DNA from: Nitrososphaerota archaeon
GTDB taxonomy: Archaea; Thermoproteota; Nitrososphaeria; Nitrososphaerales; Nitrosopumilaceae
Direction: 5' to 3'
Length of the DNA stretch: 64,000 bases
Assembly (NCBI GenBank): GCA_016872055.1
Contig: VHBH01000001.1
Location: 124,001-188,000 of the forward strand
Part shown: in pieces, positions 43,298 through 53,400 of the stretch
Numbering within the stretch: the stretch's first letter is position 1
Layout of the letters: the number at the start of each line of letters is the position of its first letter
The notes under the pieces: generated by a model
The model's input: only the letters and a program-made list of their open reading frames with translations
Told to the model about the DNA's origin: nothing
The model's database searches: none
Translations under genes and position numbers: made by a program

Positions 43298-43531
43298 TTA
43301 TTTCACCTTTTTAATTTGAAATTCTAGTGCGTCGTCTTTTTTCTGCAAAGACAAAAGCTCGTGTCCGTTTCGCTTGACCCATCTTGAGACGTCTTCTTCA
43401 GCGTTTGGGTCGTCAGCTAGAACCGTCAGCGTTTCCCCCACTTGCATTCGCTCTACTTCGATTTTTGTTCTAAACACAGGTTCTGGGCAGAACAGTCCTC
43501 TAGCATCTAGCATTTTGGTCGTAGTACTCAA
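43298..43531 (-). CDS. tusA: TusA/SirA-type sulfurtransferase
   Basis: 77 residues from TTG 43531 (reading MSTTTKMLDARG); an upstream in-frame start would add eight. The TusA motif LDARGLFCPEPVFRTKIEVE carries the catalytic Cys in CPxP. TusA takes persulfide from a cysteine desulfurase or rhodanese and hands it to tRNA thiolation or cofactor synthesis. It starts the operon continued by cysteine synthase, 3 nt apart. Confidence 0.9.
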   Translation of the reverse strand: MSTTTKMLDARGLFCPEPVFRTKIEVERMQVGETLTVLADDPNAEEDVSRWVKRNGHELLSLQKKDDALEFQIKKVK

Positions 43532-43555
43532 TATTGTAAAAAGAGAAATTTGCAT

Positions 43556-43883
43556 ATTAAAATCTATTTAGAATTTTCCGTGTGTTTAGTGCTAGCTAAT
43601 CGCATTGTACAAAATAATTGTGGGTAATTTTCCTGTGATATTATTACCTAGAATGCCTTAATTTACTGAGTAAGTGAATCTGCGAATAGAAAACGGTGGA
43701 AGATAAAGAAGCGTAGAAGATAAAAAAGAAGAAGATGACTCGTAGGTCCTGCGTTTAAGCGATTAAACAACCGTAAAAAGGAAGCCAAATACCAAAACAT
43801 CTCTATGGGCACATGCACTGCAAAAATAAAGTTCGGCGATTTTACAAGTTCTCAACTGCATAATCTGACGGATAAAGATTTAG
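43556..43883. other. Gap with a coding-like but unassigned + strand frame
   Basis: No certain gene. On the + strand a frame without a convincing start reads LVGPAFKRLNNRKKEAKYQN, then TAKIKFGDFTSSQLHNLTDK and ends up antisense to the PHP gene. Upstream the same frame has purine-rich KRRR stretches with two stops. This may be a decayed gene, or chance. Tail TTATTACC and T-rich pieces near 43570-43660 fit termination and promoter sequence. Confidence 0.25.
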
Positions 43884-44801
43884 TCAGATTGCCATTTTCA
43901 GCATTGTTGAAAGATTTCGATTATACAGTTTTGATGCATCATAGCCTTGGATGTTTATTTTATTTGATACTCGCTTCATCAGATACACTGCCAGCTTGTA
44001 CACAAGCGACCACATGTAGCTGTTTTGGTTTAGGTCATACATTTTCAGCAACAGCGACAGCATCCATTGCGAGTTTGGATAATGCTCGTGGATGTATTCT
44101 GCCAGATAGTCCTTAGAATTGTTGATTTTGTACTTGATGTGCTCTAAAGTCTCTTGCTCTGTCGCATATCCAGTCTGGTGAATTACAATCTTTTTGTGCC
44201 GCATTGAATATAGCACATCATCTAGCGTGTTTTCCGATTCTATTACATTGACACATCTACCAAGCGTGGATAAAACATGTGAGTCGCTCCCCACAACGCC
44301 GATTTTGTTGTGTTCTAGTGAGAATTGTGCGGCCCTTGCGTTTGATATTATGTCCACATTATTGCTGTTAAAGACCTCAATCATGTCGCATTTTGCGGCA
44401 TCATCACGCAATGCGTCGAGCAGGCTAAACGGGTGGGGAGCGCACGAAATCCCATCCTGTTTTCTTATTTCGTCTATAATTTCTTCCAGTGGCAACCCTG
44501 CCTTGATTTCCTTGTGAATCCCGTATGCAATTACGTGTGCTCCTGTGTTTGTAGTGATTTCTTCTGCCTGAAAAATCCGAATGTGCTTATATTTTGAATG
44601 GTCATTTTTGTACTGGAGTAATTGTGAGTAGCCATCAAGTGTGTTGTGGTTTGTCACAAACAGTGCATCAAGGCCCAGTGAATGAGAGCGCTCTAGCTGT
44701 TGCGGTATTGTTATATTGCAATCAAACGGTGCATCATCTTCACCCACATGAAAGTTTGAAAATGAATTGTGACAGTGTAGTTCTGCCTTGATGTACCCCA
44801 A
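43884..44801 (-). CDS. PHP-domain phosphoesterase
   Basis: 305 residues. PHP metal ligands appear in order: AELHCHNSFSN (HxH), LFVTNHNTLDGY, IFQAEEITTNTGAHVIAYG, CAPHPF, and GVVGSDSHVLSTLGRCV. The fold binds three metals; members hydrolyse histidinol phosphate, oligonucleotides or 3'-5' phosphoadenosine (RNase AM-like). A C-terminal helical part of about 90 residues is additional. The exact substrate is unknown. Transcribed alone, downstream of cofE on the same strand. Confidence 0.88.
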   Translation of the reverse strand: MGYIKAELHCHNSFSNFHVGEDDAPFDCNITIPQQLERSHSLGLDALFVTNHNTLDGYSQLLQYKNDHSKYKHIRIFQAEEITTNTGAHVIAYGIHKEIKAGLPLEEIIDEIRKQDGISCAPHPFSLLDALRDDAAKCDMIEVFNSNNVDIISNARAAQFSLEHNKIGVVGSDSHVLSTLGRCVNVIESENTLDDVLYSMRHKKIVIHQTGYATEQETLEHIKYKINNSKDYLAEYIHEHYPNSQWMLSLLLKMYDLNQNSYMWSLVYKLAVYLMKRVSNKINIQGYDASKLYNRNLSTMLKMAI

Positions 44802-44844
44802 ACCAACTAAATTTTTAGTGCAATGATTATAATCTTTTGTAGAA

Positions 44845-45576
44845 TTATCGGAACAAGTCCGTATTTTTTGATCGTATCAGTGTTTGGATCGGTTCATCCG
44901 ATGATTCGTACTCTAAATTCCTGATTATGGCGAACGGACAGTTTTTTGTCTTTTTCATTACAAGTTCAGCTGCACTACATAGCTCATCGATTTGTGCTAT
45001 CTTGGTTACGCGCATGGTTTTGCCGTATGTATCTACCTTACCCTCATAATCATCAAGTGGTTTTATTCCCGCCACACCGATTGCTACATTTGTCTGGCCT
45101 TCCCGAAACGGCCTGCCAAAGGTATCAGAGATTATTACTGCTATTTTTTTGCCAGATTTTGTGAATATTTTTTGTGCAAATTCTGATGCTGACCCATCCG
45201 GGTTTTCTGGAAGCATTGAAGCAAATCCCATAGGCAGATTGCTCTCATCGACTCCTGAATTTGCGCAGACAAATCCGTGCCTTGTTTCAGTTATTATTAT
45301 TCCAGATTCCAGGCGCACTATTCTTTTTGCCTCAGATAATATCACTTCGACTAGTTTTGGGTCCTTGTTATATTCAGCACCTAGGCCCACAGATAAAATG
45401 GATGGAATTACCTGCGCAAGCTCAATTACCCTGCCTTCCTGCTTTGATATTATTTTTTGCGCCACTACTATAATGTCACCATCCTCCAAGTCCTTGAAAT
45501 TGGATGAAAAAATCTTTGCTAAGTCGTCTCCTTTTTTGATATCAGATTTGAATGGTATTGGGATTATTTGAAGCAC
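44845..45576 (-). CDS. cofE: F420-0:gamma-glutamyl ligase
   Basis: 243 residues that add glutamates to coenzyme F420-0 using GTP. Typical stretches are VAQKIISKQEGRVIEL, RHGFVCANSGVDESNL, IISDTFGRPFREGQTNVAIG and GIKPLDDYEGKVDTYGKTM. Length is normal for the stand-alone archaeal enzyme. F420-dependent oxidoreductases such as the PPOX-like protein at 9.3 kb would use the product. Other cof genes are not in the window. Confidence 0.93.
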   Translation of the reverse strand: MLQIIPIPFKSDIKKGDDLAKIFSSNFKDLEDGDIIVVAQKIISKQEGRVIELAQVIPSILSVGLGAEYNKDPKLVEVILSEAKRIVRLESGIIITETRHGFVCANSGVDESNLPMGFASMLPENPDGSASEFAQKIFTKSGKKIAVIISDTFGRPFREGQTNVAIGVAGIKPLDDYEGKVDTYGKTMRVTKIAQIDELCSAAELVMKKTKNCPFAIIRNLEYESSDEPIQTLIRSKNTDLFR

Positions 45577-45703
45577 AGAATCCGGTACTGTATTTGTAAT
45601 TTAACTTGATTTGTTTGCGTGAATCCCCAGAAAAGATAGTAGGTACCATCTGACCGCATTAGATTTAAGCCAAACGTAGTTGACTATGCATAGTTCTAAG
45701 AAT

Positions 45704-46351
45704 TTATGCTATTTGTAGTTCCAAGTCCAAGTTATACTTAGCATTGATAATTGGAATTAGATTTGTAAGATTTTTCTCTTCTATAATTTTGTCTGCCTTG
45801 TCCTTGACTATATCCTGTGCGCGAAATGCTACGCCAAGGCCGCATATGTCAAACAGTGTCAGATCATTTGCACCATCAACGGTTACAACGATGTTTTCCT
45901 TATTTTCCCTCCATTCGGCGATTTTATTTTTGGCTGACTTTGCCTTGTCTGATGTGACGTTGATTTTGACTCCATCCAGTTTTCCATCCTTGAATATCAG
46001 CTCATTAGAATAAACAAAGTCGAGACCCAGATGCTCCTTTAGTCTATCCGTCATAATTGTAAATCCGCCTGAAACTGCCATTATTTTCCAGCCTGCCTCC
46101 TTGAGTGCCCTGCATGTCTCTACTGCTCCAGTCATTATTGGTAATTCGTCTGCTACTTCCTTGCATGTATCATAGCTGAGTCCCTTTAGTGCCTCTACTC
46201 GGGTTCTCAGGCCTTCCTCCCAGTTTATGAGTCCCTGGATTCCTTTTCTGGTGATTGCCCAGATTTCGTCCTGCTTGTTTATTTTTTCTGCTAGAATCGG
46301 CAGGTATTCTGCGTCAAAGAGAACTCCCTCAACATCAAAAATGGCAAGCAA
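45704..46351 (-). CDS. HAD-family phosphatase, SerB/ThrH-like
   Basis: 215 residues. Motif I is AIFDVEGVLFDAEYLP, where the second Asp is Glu, as in ThrH-type enzymes. Motif II is MAVSGGFTI, motif III includes the lysine in SDKAKSAKNK, and motif IV is VVTVDGANDLTLFDICG. SerB-like members make serine from phosphoserine; ThrH also handles homoserine phosphate, so the substrate is open. It lies between cofE and a Cys-containing small gene. Confidence 0.85.
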   Translation of the reverse strand: MLAIFDVEGVLFDAEYLPILAEKINKQDEIWAITRKGIQGLINWEEGLRTRVEALKGLSYDTCKEVADELPIMTGAVETCRALKEAGWKIMAVSGGFTIMTDRLKEHLGLDFVYSNELIFKDGKLDGVKINVTSDKAKSAKNKIAEWRENKENIVVTVDGANDLTLFDICGLGVAFRAQDIVKDKADKIIEEKNLTNLIPIINAKYNLDLELQIA

Positions 46352-46405
46352 TTTTTTCTAATTTTTTGGCTCAAACCTATCAATATAAAAGTTGAAGTCT
46401 ATTTC

Positions 46406-46744
46406 ATGATCGCAATCGTTAGTGTTAAATCATGGTACTCAAAATTTGACTCCATGGACGAGCTTGAACACAAGTTTGAAGTCGAAGTAAAAGAAGCAGA
46501 AAAATCTCAAAAGCTAGGCGATGAAATCAAGTCAGAGCTCAAGGCATCCGGAATGATGGATGATAAGGGCAAACTCAAGCTAAAGGGTGTATCCCCAAAG
46601 ATGCTCAAGCGAATGAAGCAGGAATACGTTAGCTGTCCAGTTTTGAAATCAGACGTTGGATTTATCCAATGCTTTGTGTGCCCCAATTTCCAGTCAAGAG
46701 TAATGGGCAAAGTTTTGTGCAAAGGCGCACCTCTTAAAAAGTAA
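46406..46744 (+). CDS. Small cysteine-containing protein of unknown function
   Basis: 112 residues, or 96 if the ATG of MDELEHKFEVEV (46454) is used; a TATA-like ATATAAAA at 46383-46390 is only about 20 nt from the first ATG, which favours the shorter form. A charged helical first half (KEAEKSQKLGDEIKSELKAS) is followed by four cysteines, SCPVLKSD and QCFVCPNFQSRVMGKVLCKG. These could bind zinc or an iron-sulfur cluster. The family is unknown. Confidence 0.65.
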   Translation: MIAIVSVKSWYSKFDSMDELEHKFEVEVKEAEKSQKLGDEIKSELKASGMMDDKGKLKLKGVSPKMLKRMKQEYVSCPVLKSDVGFIQCFVCPNFQSRVMGKVLCKGAPLKK

Positions 46745-46753
46745 AAAAGAGTA

Positions 46754-47959
46754 TTATTGTCTGGTTCCCCAGCCAAGTTGTACTAGTCTTTCTGCAGTTT
46801 CTGATTTAACACAAGCAGGAGAACCTGTGGATTTTTTGAAGATTAACTCCATGTATTCACCACACTCAACATCTTCTGGCGCTACACCAGATTCGATTTG
46901 TTTGAGTGGCGCCATTATACCATCATGTTCTTCTTCATGTTCCTCATGTTCTTCCATCGGGAGTAGGGCTTCGGCCTCTTCTAGCTTGACTAGAATTGCA
47001 TCAACTTGTGAGTTTATCTCATCAGTAGATGCGCCTGCCTTTATCATGTCACGGAGTTCCTCGCGCATCATGATATCGATTTCTTCCATGAGTTCTTTGT
47101 CATGTTGTGCAATTGGTGCTTCAAGGAATTCGTAATTGTCCAAGTATGCTTTGGTTGCATGTGCAAGAGCTGCATCTGAATCACCATCTGCAAAAGTCTC
47201 TTTGACTTCTGCTAGGTGGTGCTCGATTCCCTCAAAATATGCATGCAGTCCACCTTCCTCGGATTCTTCCCCTAGGATTTCGGCTGCCTCGTGCTCGATT
47301 CCCTCAACATAGATTTGCACATTTTTTTCTGGTGCAATGTCTTTGATTGCGGAATCCAAGTCTGCAAAGAATTCCTCGATTTCCTCTGCCTCGTGTTCTG
47401 GCAGATCACCTTTGATTTCATCAAAGATTTGCTGTGCTCGCCAGACAAATGCCGAGCCATCTTGGTATTCGACCATCTCGGTTATGGTACCATCCTCTAC
47501 TGCCTCTGCATATTCTGCTCCGGCAGTCTCTACTAGAGTACTGACTAGTGCCAGCCTAAAGTGAGGATCTGAGCTCAGATCTTCGCCGACTACGAGCATT
47601 CTTGCCTCATCAACTAGAGACTTCATCTCATCAATTGCTGCTTGTGCTTCCTCTCTTGGAGCACCCACTGTCTTGCCTGCAAGATTTGTCAATGCGGATT
47701 TGAATTTAGCATCAAAGTCTGCATCATGTTCCTGTAGTTCTGGCTTCATGGATTCATACAATTCCGCAATTGGGTGTGTTGCATGAGTCCTTGCCAGCTC
47801 TGAATTGGAATCATCCAGATTCAGCTCAAGTGCATGTAGGTGTCCAAGTGTTTCTTCCAGTGCAGATGCAAACGATTCCTTTTCAGATTCTTCTGCATGT
47901 GCATAGGAGAAGCCTACTGCAAAAAGTATTGCCGCTAGTGCTGCAATAGTTTTATTCAT
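46754..47959 (-). CDS. Exported acidic helical protein with C-terminal thaumarchaeal motif
   Basis: 401 residues. A signal peptide (NKTIAALAAILFAVGFSYAH, cleavage after AHA) is followed by about 320 residues of acidic helices rich in Glu, Asp and His (for example EHEEHEEEHDG), like the periplasmic helices of FTR1/EfeO-type iron proteins. The end, LKQIESGVAPEDVECGEYME and SPACVKSETAERLVQLGWG, with two cysteines, is a motif I recall in many exported thaumarchaeal proteins. Metal binding outside the cell is a fair guess. Confidence 0.8.
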   Translation of the reverse strand: MNKTIAALAAILFAVGFSYAHAEESEKESFASALEETLGHLHALELNLDDSNSELARTHATHPIAELYESMKPELQEHDADFDAKFKSALTNLAGKTVGAPREEAQAAIDEMKSLVDEARMLVVGEDLSSDPHFRLALVSTLVETAGAEYAEAVEDGTITEMVEYQDGSAFVWRAQQIFDEIKGDLPEHEAEEIEEFFADLDSAIKDIAPEKNVQIYVEGIEHEAAEILGEESEEGGLHAYFEGIEHHLAEVKETFADGDSDAALAHATKAYLDNYEFLEAPIAQHDKELMEEIDIMMREELRDMIKAGASTDEINSQVDAILVKLEEAEALLPMEEHEEHEEEHDGIMAPLKQIESGVAPEDVECGEYMELIFKKSTGSPACVKSETAERLVQLGWGTRQ

Positions 47960-48023
47960 GTAAGGGCAAGCTAAGCATTTCGATTTAAACGGATTAACCG
48001 TTCTAAATTCTTGGAATTGGTCT

Positions 48024-49517
48024 TTGGAACAACTAGGAAACGCTCATTTACCAAGAATCATTCACAGAAACAAGTTGAGCAAAGAAAGTCCCGGGATTAC
48101 AGTATCAAAGAGCCAAGACTTTTCTGAATGGTACACCCAAGTGGTACTCAAGGCAGAACTTGCAGACTATGCGCCAGTCAAGGGACTAATCGTACTGCGA
48201 CCAGACGGATATGCTATTTGGGAATCTATTCGAGAAACACTGGACAAAAAATTCAAGGCAACTGGACACAAAAATGGCTTCTTGCCAGTATTGATTCCAG
48301 AGTCATTACTTGCAAAAGAGTCTGATCATTTTGCAGGATTTAATCCTGAGGTATTTTGGGTTACTCATTCTGGTGAAAACGAAATCGGTGATAGATTAGC
48401 ACTGCGGCCAACTTCTGAAACACTGGCATATTCAATGTATTCAAAGTGGATCCAGTCCTGGCGTGATTTGCCGCTGAAAATCAATTTCTGGAACACTGCA
48501 CTTCGGGCAGAAATAAAAGCAACAAAGCCATTTTTGAGAACATCGGAATTTCTCTGGCAGGAAGGCCACACAGTACACGCAACGCGGGAAGAGGCGGAAA
48601 AAGAAGTGCTGGACATTTTGGATATTTACAAAAAGACGGTTGAAGAAGAACTCGCAATTCCAGTAATTACTGGCAAAAAAAGTGACAAGGAAAAGTTTGT
48701 AGGAGCTGTATACACTACCACCATGGAGTCGATTATGCCTGATGGAAAGGCACTACAAATGGGTACATCGCATTTTCTAGGACAAAATTTCTCAAAGCCG
48801 TTTGAGGTAAAGTATCTGGACAAAAACAATTCCGAGACATTTGCATGGCAAACATCATGGGGCGTGTCATGGAGATTAATTGGTGCAATGATAATGATAC
48901 ACGGTGATGATAAGGGTCTAGTGTTGCCACCAAGAGTAGCGCCAATCCAAGTGGTCATAGTACCAATATACTATAATGACAAAGATTCAGACAGGGTCAA
49001 CGTAGAGGCAGACAAGGTAGAGAAGATTCTCAAGGAAAAGGGCTTGCGAGTCCATGTCGATAGACGCGACCAACTAACACCTGGCTTCAAGTACAACGAA
49101 TGGGAGATGCGTGGAGTGCCACTACGAATAGAAATTGGTCCCAAAGACATTGACAAAAACAAAGTCATGTATGCAACACGCCACATCAAGCAAAAGGTGG
49201 ACTTACCAATGGAGAAAATATCATCAGAAATTGACGGAATTTTGCAGAAAATCCAGGATGAAATGTTTGAAGCATCCAAGAGACTACTAACTCAGAAAAC
49301 CATCCAGACATCAGAATATTCCGAATTCAGAGCTGCTATCGAGTCCGGTAACTTTGTTGATGCTGGTTGGTGTGGAAGGCGCGAATGCGAGGAAAAGATC
49401 AAAGAAGACACCATGGCGGACATTAGAGTGATTCCGTTTAATGCGCAAAATTCTGGAAAATGCGCATACTGTAAAGGCGCAAGCGTTACAAATGCAGTCT
49501 TTGGCCGGGCATATTGA
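48024..49517 (+). CDS. proS: Prolyl-tRNA synthetase, archaeal/eukaryotic type
   Basis: A 497-residue class II synthetase of the short, insertion-free archaeal/eukaryotic branch. Motif 2 is LRPTSETLAYSMYSKWIQSW with FLRTSEFLWQEGHTVHAT, motif 3 SWGVSWRLIGAMIMIHGDD (GDDKGLVLPP), and the HGTP anticodon domain has VDRRDQLTPGFKYNEWEMRG. A C-terminal zinc-type tail CGRRECEEKIKEDT and KCAYCKGAS is present. TTG start at 48024. The OppF-type gene follows 28 nt later. Confidence 0.95.
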   Translation: MEQLGNAHLPRIIHRNKLSKESPGITVSKSQDFSEWYTQVVLKAELADYAPVKGLIVLRPDGYAIWESIRETLDKKFKATGHKNGFLPVLIPESLLAKESDHFAGFNPEVFWVTHSGENEIGDRLALRPTSETLAYSMYSKWIQSWRDLPLKINFWNTALRAEIKATKPFLRTSEFLWQEGHTVHATREEAEKEVLDILDIYKKTVEEELAIPVITGKKSDKEKFVGAVYTTTMESIMPDGKALQMGTSHFLGQNFSKPFEVKYLDKNNSETFAWQTSWGVSWRLIGAMIMIHGDDKGLVLPPRVAPIQVVIVPIYYNDKDSDRVNVEADKVEKILKEKGLRVHVDRRDQLTPGFKYNEWEMRGVPLRIEIGPKDIDKNKVMYATRHIKQKVDLPMEKISSEIDGILQKIQDEMFEASKRLLTQKTIQTSEYSEFRAAIESGNFVDAGWCGRRECEEKIKEDTMADIRVIPFNAQNSGKCAYCKGASVTNAVFGRAY

Positions 49518-49545
49518 TATACTGATTTTCTGTATTGTATAATAC

Positions 49546-50376
49546 GTGAGCGAAATACTGCAGGTTGAGAATCTAGTAAAACATTATTCGAAAAAAAATT
49601 TCTTTGGAAAAGAGATCTCATTAGTAAAAGCAGTGGACGATGTTTCTTTTTCCATACGAGAGGGAGAAACTTTGGTCTTGGCAGGTGAGTCAGGCTCAGG
49701 CAAGTCCACAATTGCTAAACTTATCTTGCACGTAATACCTTCTGATTCTGGAAAAATAGTCTTTGATGGTATGGATATTTCTAATGATTCCCAGTCGCTG
49801 AAAAAGATCCGAACCGGAATTCAGATGGTCTACCAGGACCCGTATGATTCTATAAATCCACAAATGAAGGTGAAGGACATAATTTCAGAGCCGCTTGAAA
49901 TCCACAAAATTGGAAATTCTAAAGAAAGGCAGGAAATGGTTGGCCAAGTTTTGCACGAAGTAAAGCTAGAGCCGGCTGAAGAGATAATGGAAAAATATCC
50001 ACACATGCTATCAGGTGGCCAGCGACAAAGAATTGTTCTTGCAAGAGCATTAGTCCTAAAGCCAAAAATGATCATAGCGGATGAGCCTGTGTCAATGCTT
50101 GATGTTTCAATTAGGGCCGAGGTGTTGGAATTGATGAACGAGCTCCGGCAAAAACACTACATCTCGTTTTTGTATATTACTCATGATCTAGCAACTGCCA
50201 AGTACTTTGGGCAAAAAATCGCCATTTTACACGAGGGCAAGATAGTAGAGAGTGGGCCGATTGATGAGGTCTTGTTTTCTCCAAAGCATCCCTACACACA
50301 GGCGCTAATTGATGCAATTTCAGAGCCTGATCCAAATAATCTGAATAGAGAAAAGAAGATTCGGGCTTTTTCATAA
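49546..50376 (+). CDS. ABC transporter ATPase, OppF/DppF type
   Basis: 276 residues. Walker A VLAGESGSGKSTIAKLIL, signature LSGGQRQRIVLARALVLKP, Walker B MIIADEPVSMLDVSIRAEV and the oligopeptide-family C-terminal part (KHPYTQALIDAISEPDPNN). The start is GTG 49546. Permease genes are not adjacent; the DppBC pair at 4.8-7.2 kb could be served by this ATPase, but that is a guess. A DppD-type partner is not in the window. Confidence 0.9.
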   Translation: MSEILQVENLVKHYSKKNFFGKEISLVKAVDDVSFSIREGETLVLAGESGSGKSTIAKLILHVIPSDSGKIVFDGMDISNDSQSLKKIRTGIQMVYQDPYDSINPQMKVKDIISEPLEIHKIGNSKERQEMVGQVLHEVKLEPAEEIMEKYPHMLSGGQRQRIVLARALVLKPKMIIADEPVSMLDVSIRAEVLELMNELRQKHYISFLYITHDLATAKYFGQKIAILHEGKIVESGPIDEVLFSPKHPYTQALIDAISEPDPNNLNREKKIRAFS

Positions 50377-50483
50377 CTAGACTGAACTAGATAGTTTTTT
50401 GGCATGGTAAACTATGCAGAGTTGGGAAGTTTTGTGGTTAATTTGGCCGCATCATAATTAACACTGGTATTATCAGGGTTAAA

Positions 50484-53400
50484 CTAGCTCGTAATGGACG
50501 GCATACGCTTGTCCTTGTATGTCACCACATGCGAGACACCGTTCTTTGGAAAGACGCCGTAAATCAGCTTGGCCTTTTGCACTACTGAATCCTTCAAAGA
50601 TACCATGATGAACTGGCTTCCAGCAGAGCGCTGCTCTATTATTTTAGCGAGTTTTTCAGAGTTCGGAGCATCCAAGTGCGCATCCACTTCATCAAACAGG
50701 TAAAACACAGACGGCTTTAGTTTTTGGAGTGCCAGGACAAATACAATTGCCGCAAGAGTTTTTTCTCCACCAGAAATTGACGTTGATTCTCTTTTTGGCT
50801 TGTTCGGGAACTGTATCAGATATGATATGCCGGAATTGAAAATATCGTCTTCGTTTTGCAGCTCCAGCCAGGCCTCACCACCAGTCATAGTATGGAATGC
50901 ATCCCGGATTTCCTTGTCTACCCTGTCAAATGCCTCTAGGAATGTCTGGCGCTTATCCTTGTCAATTTCTTCTATAAATCTCACAATGGCATTTCGCTCC
51001 TCTTCTAACTCGTTCTTTCTGTCCGACATGGAACGATAACCTGTTGATATCTCTACGAATGTCTGGGGCGCAGTTGCGTTCAGCTTTGATGTCAGCGAAT
51101 TCATTTCGGATTCCAGTGCAGATAACATTGAATCCACCTCAAATGTCTCAGTTATTTCCTGATATCCATATTTTTCTAGAACCTTCTGTACTTTTGCCTC
51201 ATTCTCTATTATATCCCGAATATCGCGTGAAAGTGAATCAGACTGGCGCTCTAGTGCGTTAATCTCTCGTGTTACCAGTCTCTCTTTTTCGTTGAGTAGT
51301 GATAATCTGTCGTCAAACTCCTGTAGTTTTGATATTGATGTCCCAGAGGTGGCAATGAGATTTTGCTCTTTTTCACGCAGTTTGATTAGGTTTTCGCTTG
51401 CCAATTCCTTGTCTTTGGCGATTTGGTTTAGTCGAGTTTCTATTTCGTACTTTTCATGATTCAGTGAGGATTGCTCTTCTCGTAGGTTTTGCATTTTTGT
51501 CTTTTCTCCCAGTTCTTGTGCAGATAGTGTCCCTATCTGGGATTCTTTTTCTCGCATCTCATTTACAATACTAGACTGGCGTGCCATGAGCTCAGAACGT
51601 TTCTCATTTACCCTGTTAAGTTCTGATGCAATCCTATGGTTTTCCCCGTCTGCATAGTTTTCATGCATCAATGTTATTCTCTCTTCTAGGGATGCAATGA
51701 GTGACTCCTCCTTGGAGTGATCTAGTGTTATTTTTTCAATTTGTTTTGTCAGATGACTGATTCTGGATTCTAGTTGTGATTTTGTCTTTTCTATTGTTGA
51801 TACCTTTAGCTTCAGATCAGAATAGCTGATGTCTGCATTTGCAAGGCCTGTCTCGGATATTGAGAGTCGCTCCCTGTAGTTTTGGATTATTCCGTCCACT
51901 TTTTTGATTGACAGCCGCTTTTTGAGAATGTATTTTTTGAGTAGTGATATTGACTGGTGCAGTCCTTCAACGGAGGTACTCATTGAGATTATTTTTGTGA
52001 CCTTTGATATCTTTGAGTTAATGTCAATTACCGCTGCAGATGTCTTTGCCTCAAAGAACTCTCCATCAATAGTTACTGTTTTGTAACCAGACTTTGATAG
52101 TCGTAATGCGGAATCCTGGTTTTTTACTAGTAACACGTTGCCAAACAAAAATGTCAGTAGTGGTGCGTATTTTGCATCGCATTTTACGTAATCAGACAAT
52201 ATCCCAAGTACGTTTGGGTCTTTGGGTACAGTCAGAGAAAACTTGGGGATTGCCTCCAGTGGGATGATTTTGAGTTTGGGAAGTTTTTTTGCTCTTGCCA
52301 CTTCTGCAAGGCTAATCAGTGTTCCAAAGTCCTGGACTACAAAGGACTTAATCCAGTCCGATGCCGCAGCCAAAATTGCACGCTCGTATTCCTTGTCCCA
52401 AGATATCATCTCATATACTAGGCCCTCTATTCCAAGCTCCTCGCGGTGTTCCTTGAGGTGCGCTATCGTGTAATCTTCGTGCATTATGCTTTTGACTACT
52501 CTGATTTTTGCATCATATTGAGCAGCTGCCTTTGTTGCTTTTTCCAAAATGAAATTTAGCTCGTCGATGTCGTGCTCTATTTTGTCATGTTTTCCTGTAT
52601 GCTCTGAGATTCTTCCACGCAGTTCTGAAACTGTTGCCTTGTGGTTTTCTATTATAGTCTCAAGTCTTGACTTTAGTGTTGCAAGCTTGGCTGACTCTGC
52701 AGCGATTTCTGTCAGTCTATTTTTGTTTGACTCTATTTTGGATTTGGAATCGTTGATTTCAGATTCTAGTTTTGCAAATTCCACCTTGGCGTGATTTAGC
52801 TTTTGTGTCAACCCTTGGATTTTGTTGTCAATTTCCTTTCTTTGCGAAATTACATGTGCTTGTTGCTTGTATACCGTCGATAATTCTGATTCAACTGATT
52901 TTATTTGTTCATAGATAAGGTTTTTGTCTTCTCTGATTTTTGATAATATTATTTTTTGTTCTGTACTCTGAACCTCAATGCTCAATCTGGCTTGGTGTAA
53001 CGAGTCCAGGTCTGATGCTATAGTAGGTAATCTTGCATTGATCTGCTCTATTCTTCGGGATTTGGTGATAGCTTCAGTATTGGCTGACTCGTAGATCTGC
53101 ATTGCCTGTGATAATTCCAAGTCAATTGAGGCCTTTGCCTGGTTGTAGGTGTTAACCTCGCTCATGAAAGTAAATTTTTGTGATTCAAGCTCAGAGATCT
53201 CCTTTTTGACCAGTATACGCTCTTCGTCGAGCTTTTTGGATTCAGATACCAACGAATGCATGGAGCGTTCCTTGGATACTTTTTCCACTTGGATTACCTT
53301 CATCTTGTTTGAAGCCGAGATTGCGTGCAACCTTCCAAGCTCAAAGTTGATGAATTCGTGCCTGAGTTTTTGGTTTCTCTCTGCTTCCAGCTCGTCAATT

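Noticed and set aside
43805-44116. 103-codon + strand frame as a real gene
   Set aside because: Two thirds of it are antisense to the well-supported PHP gene; only the first part looks coding, so it is recorded as an uncertain gap.
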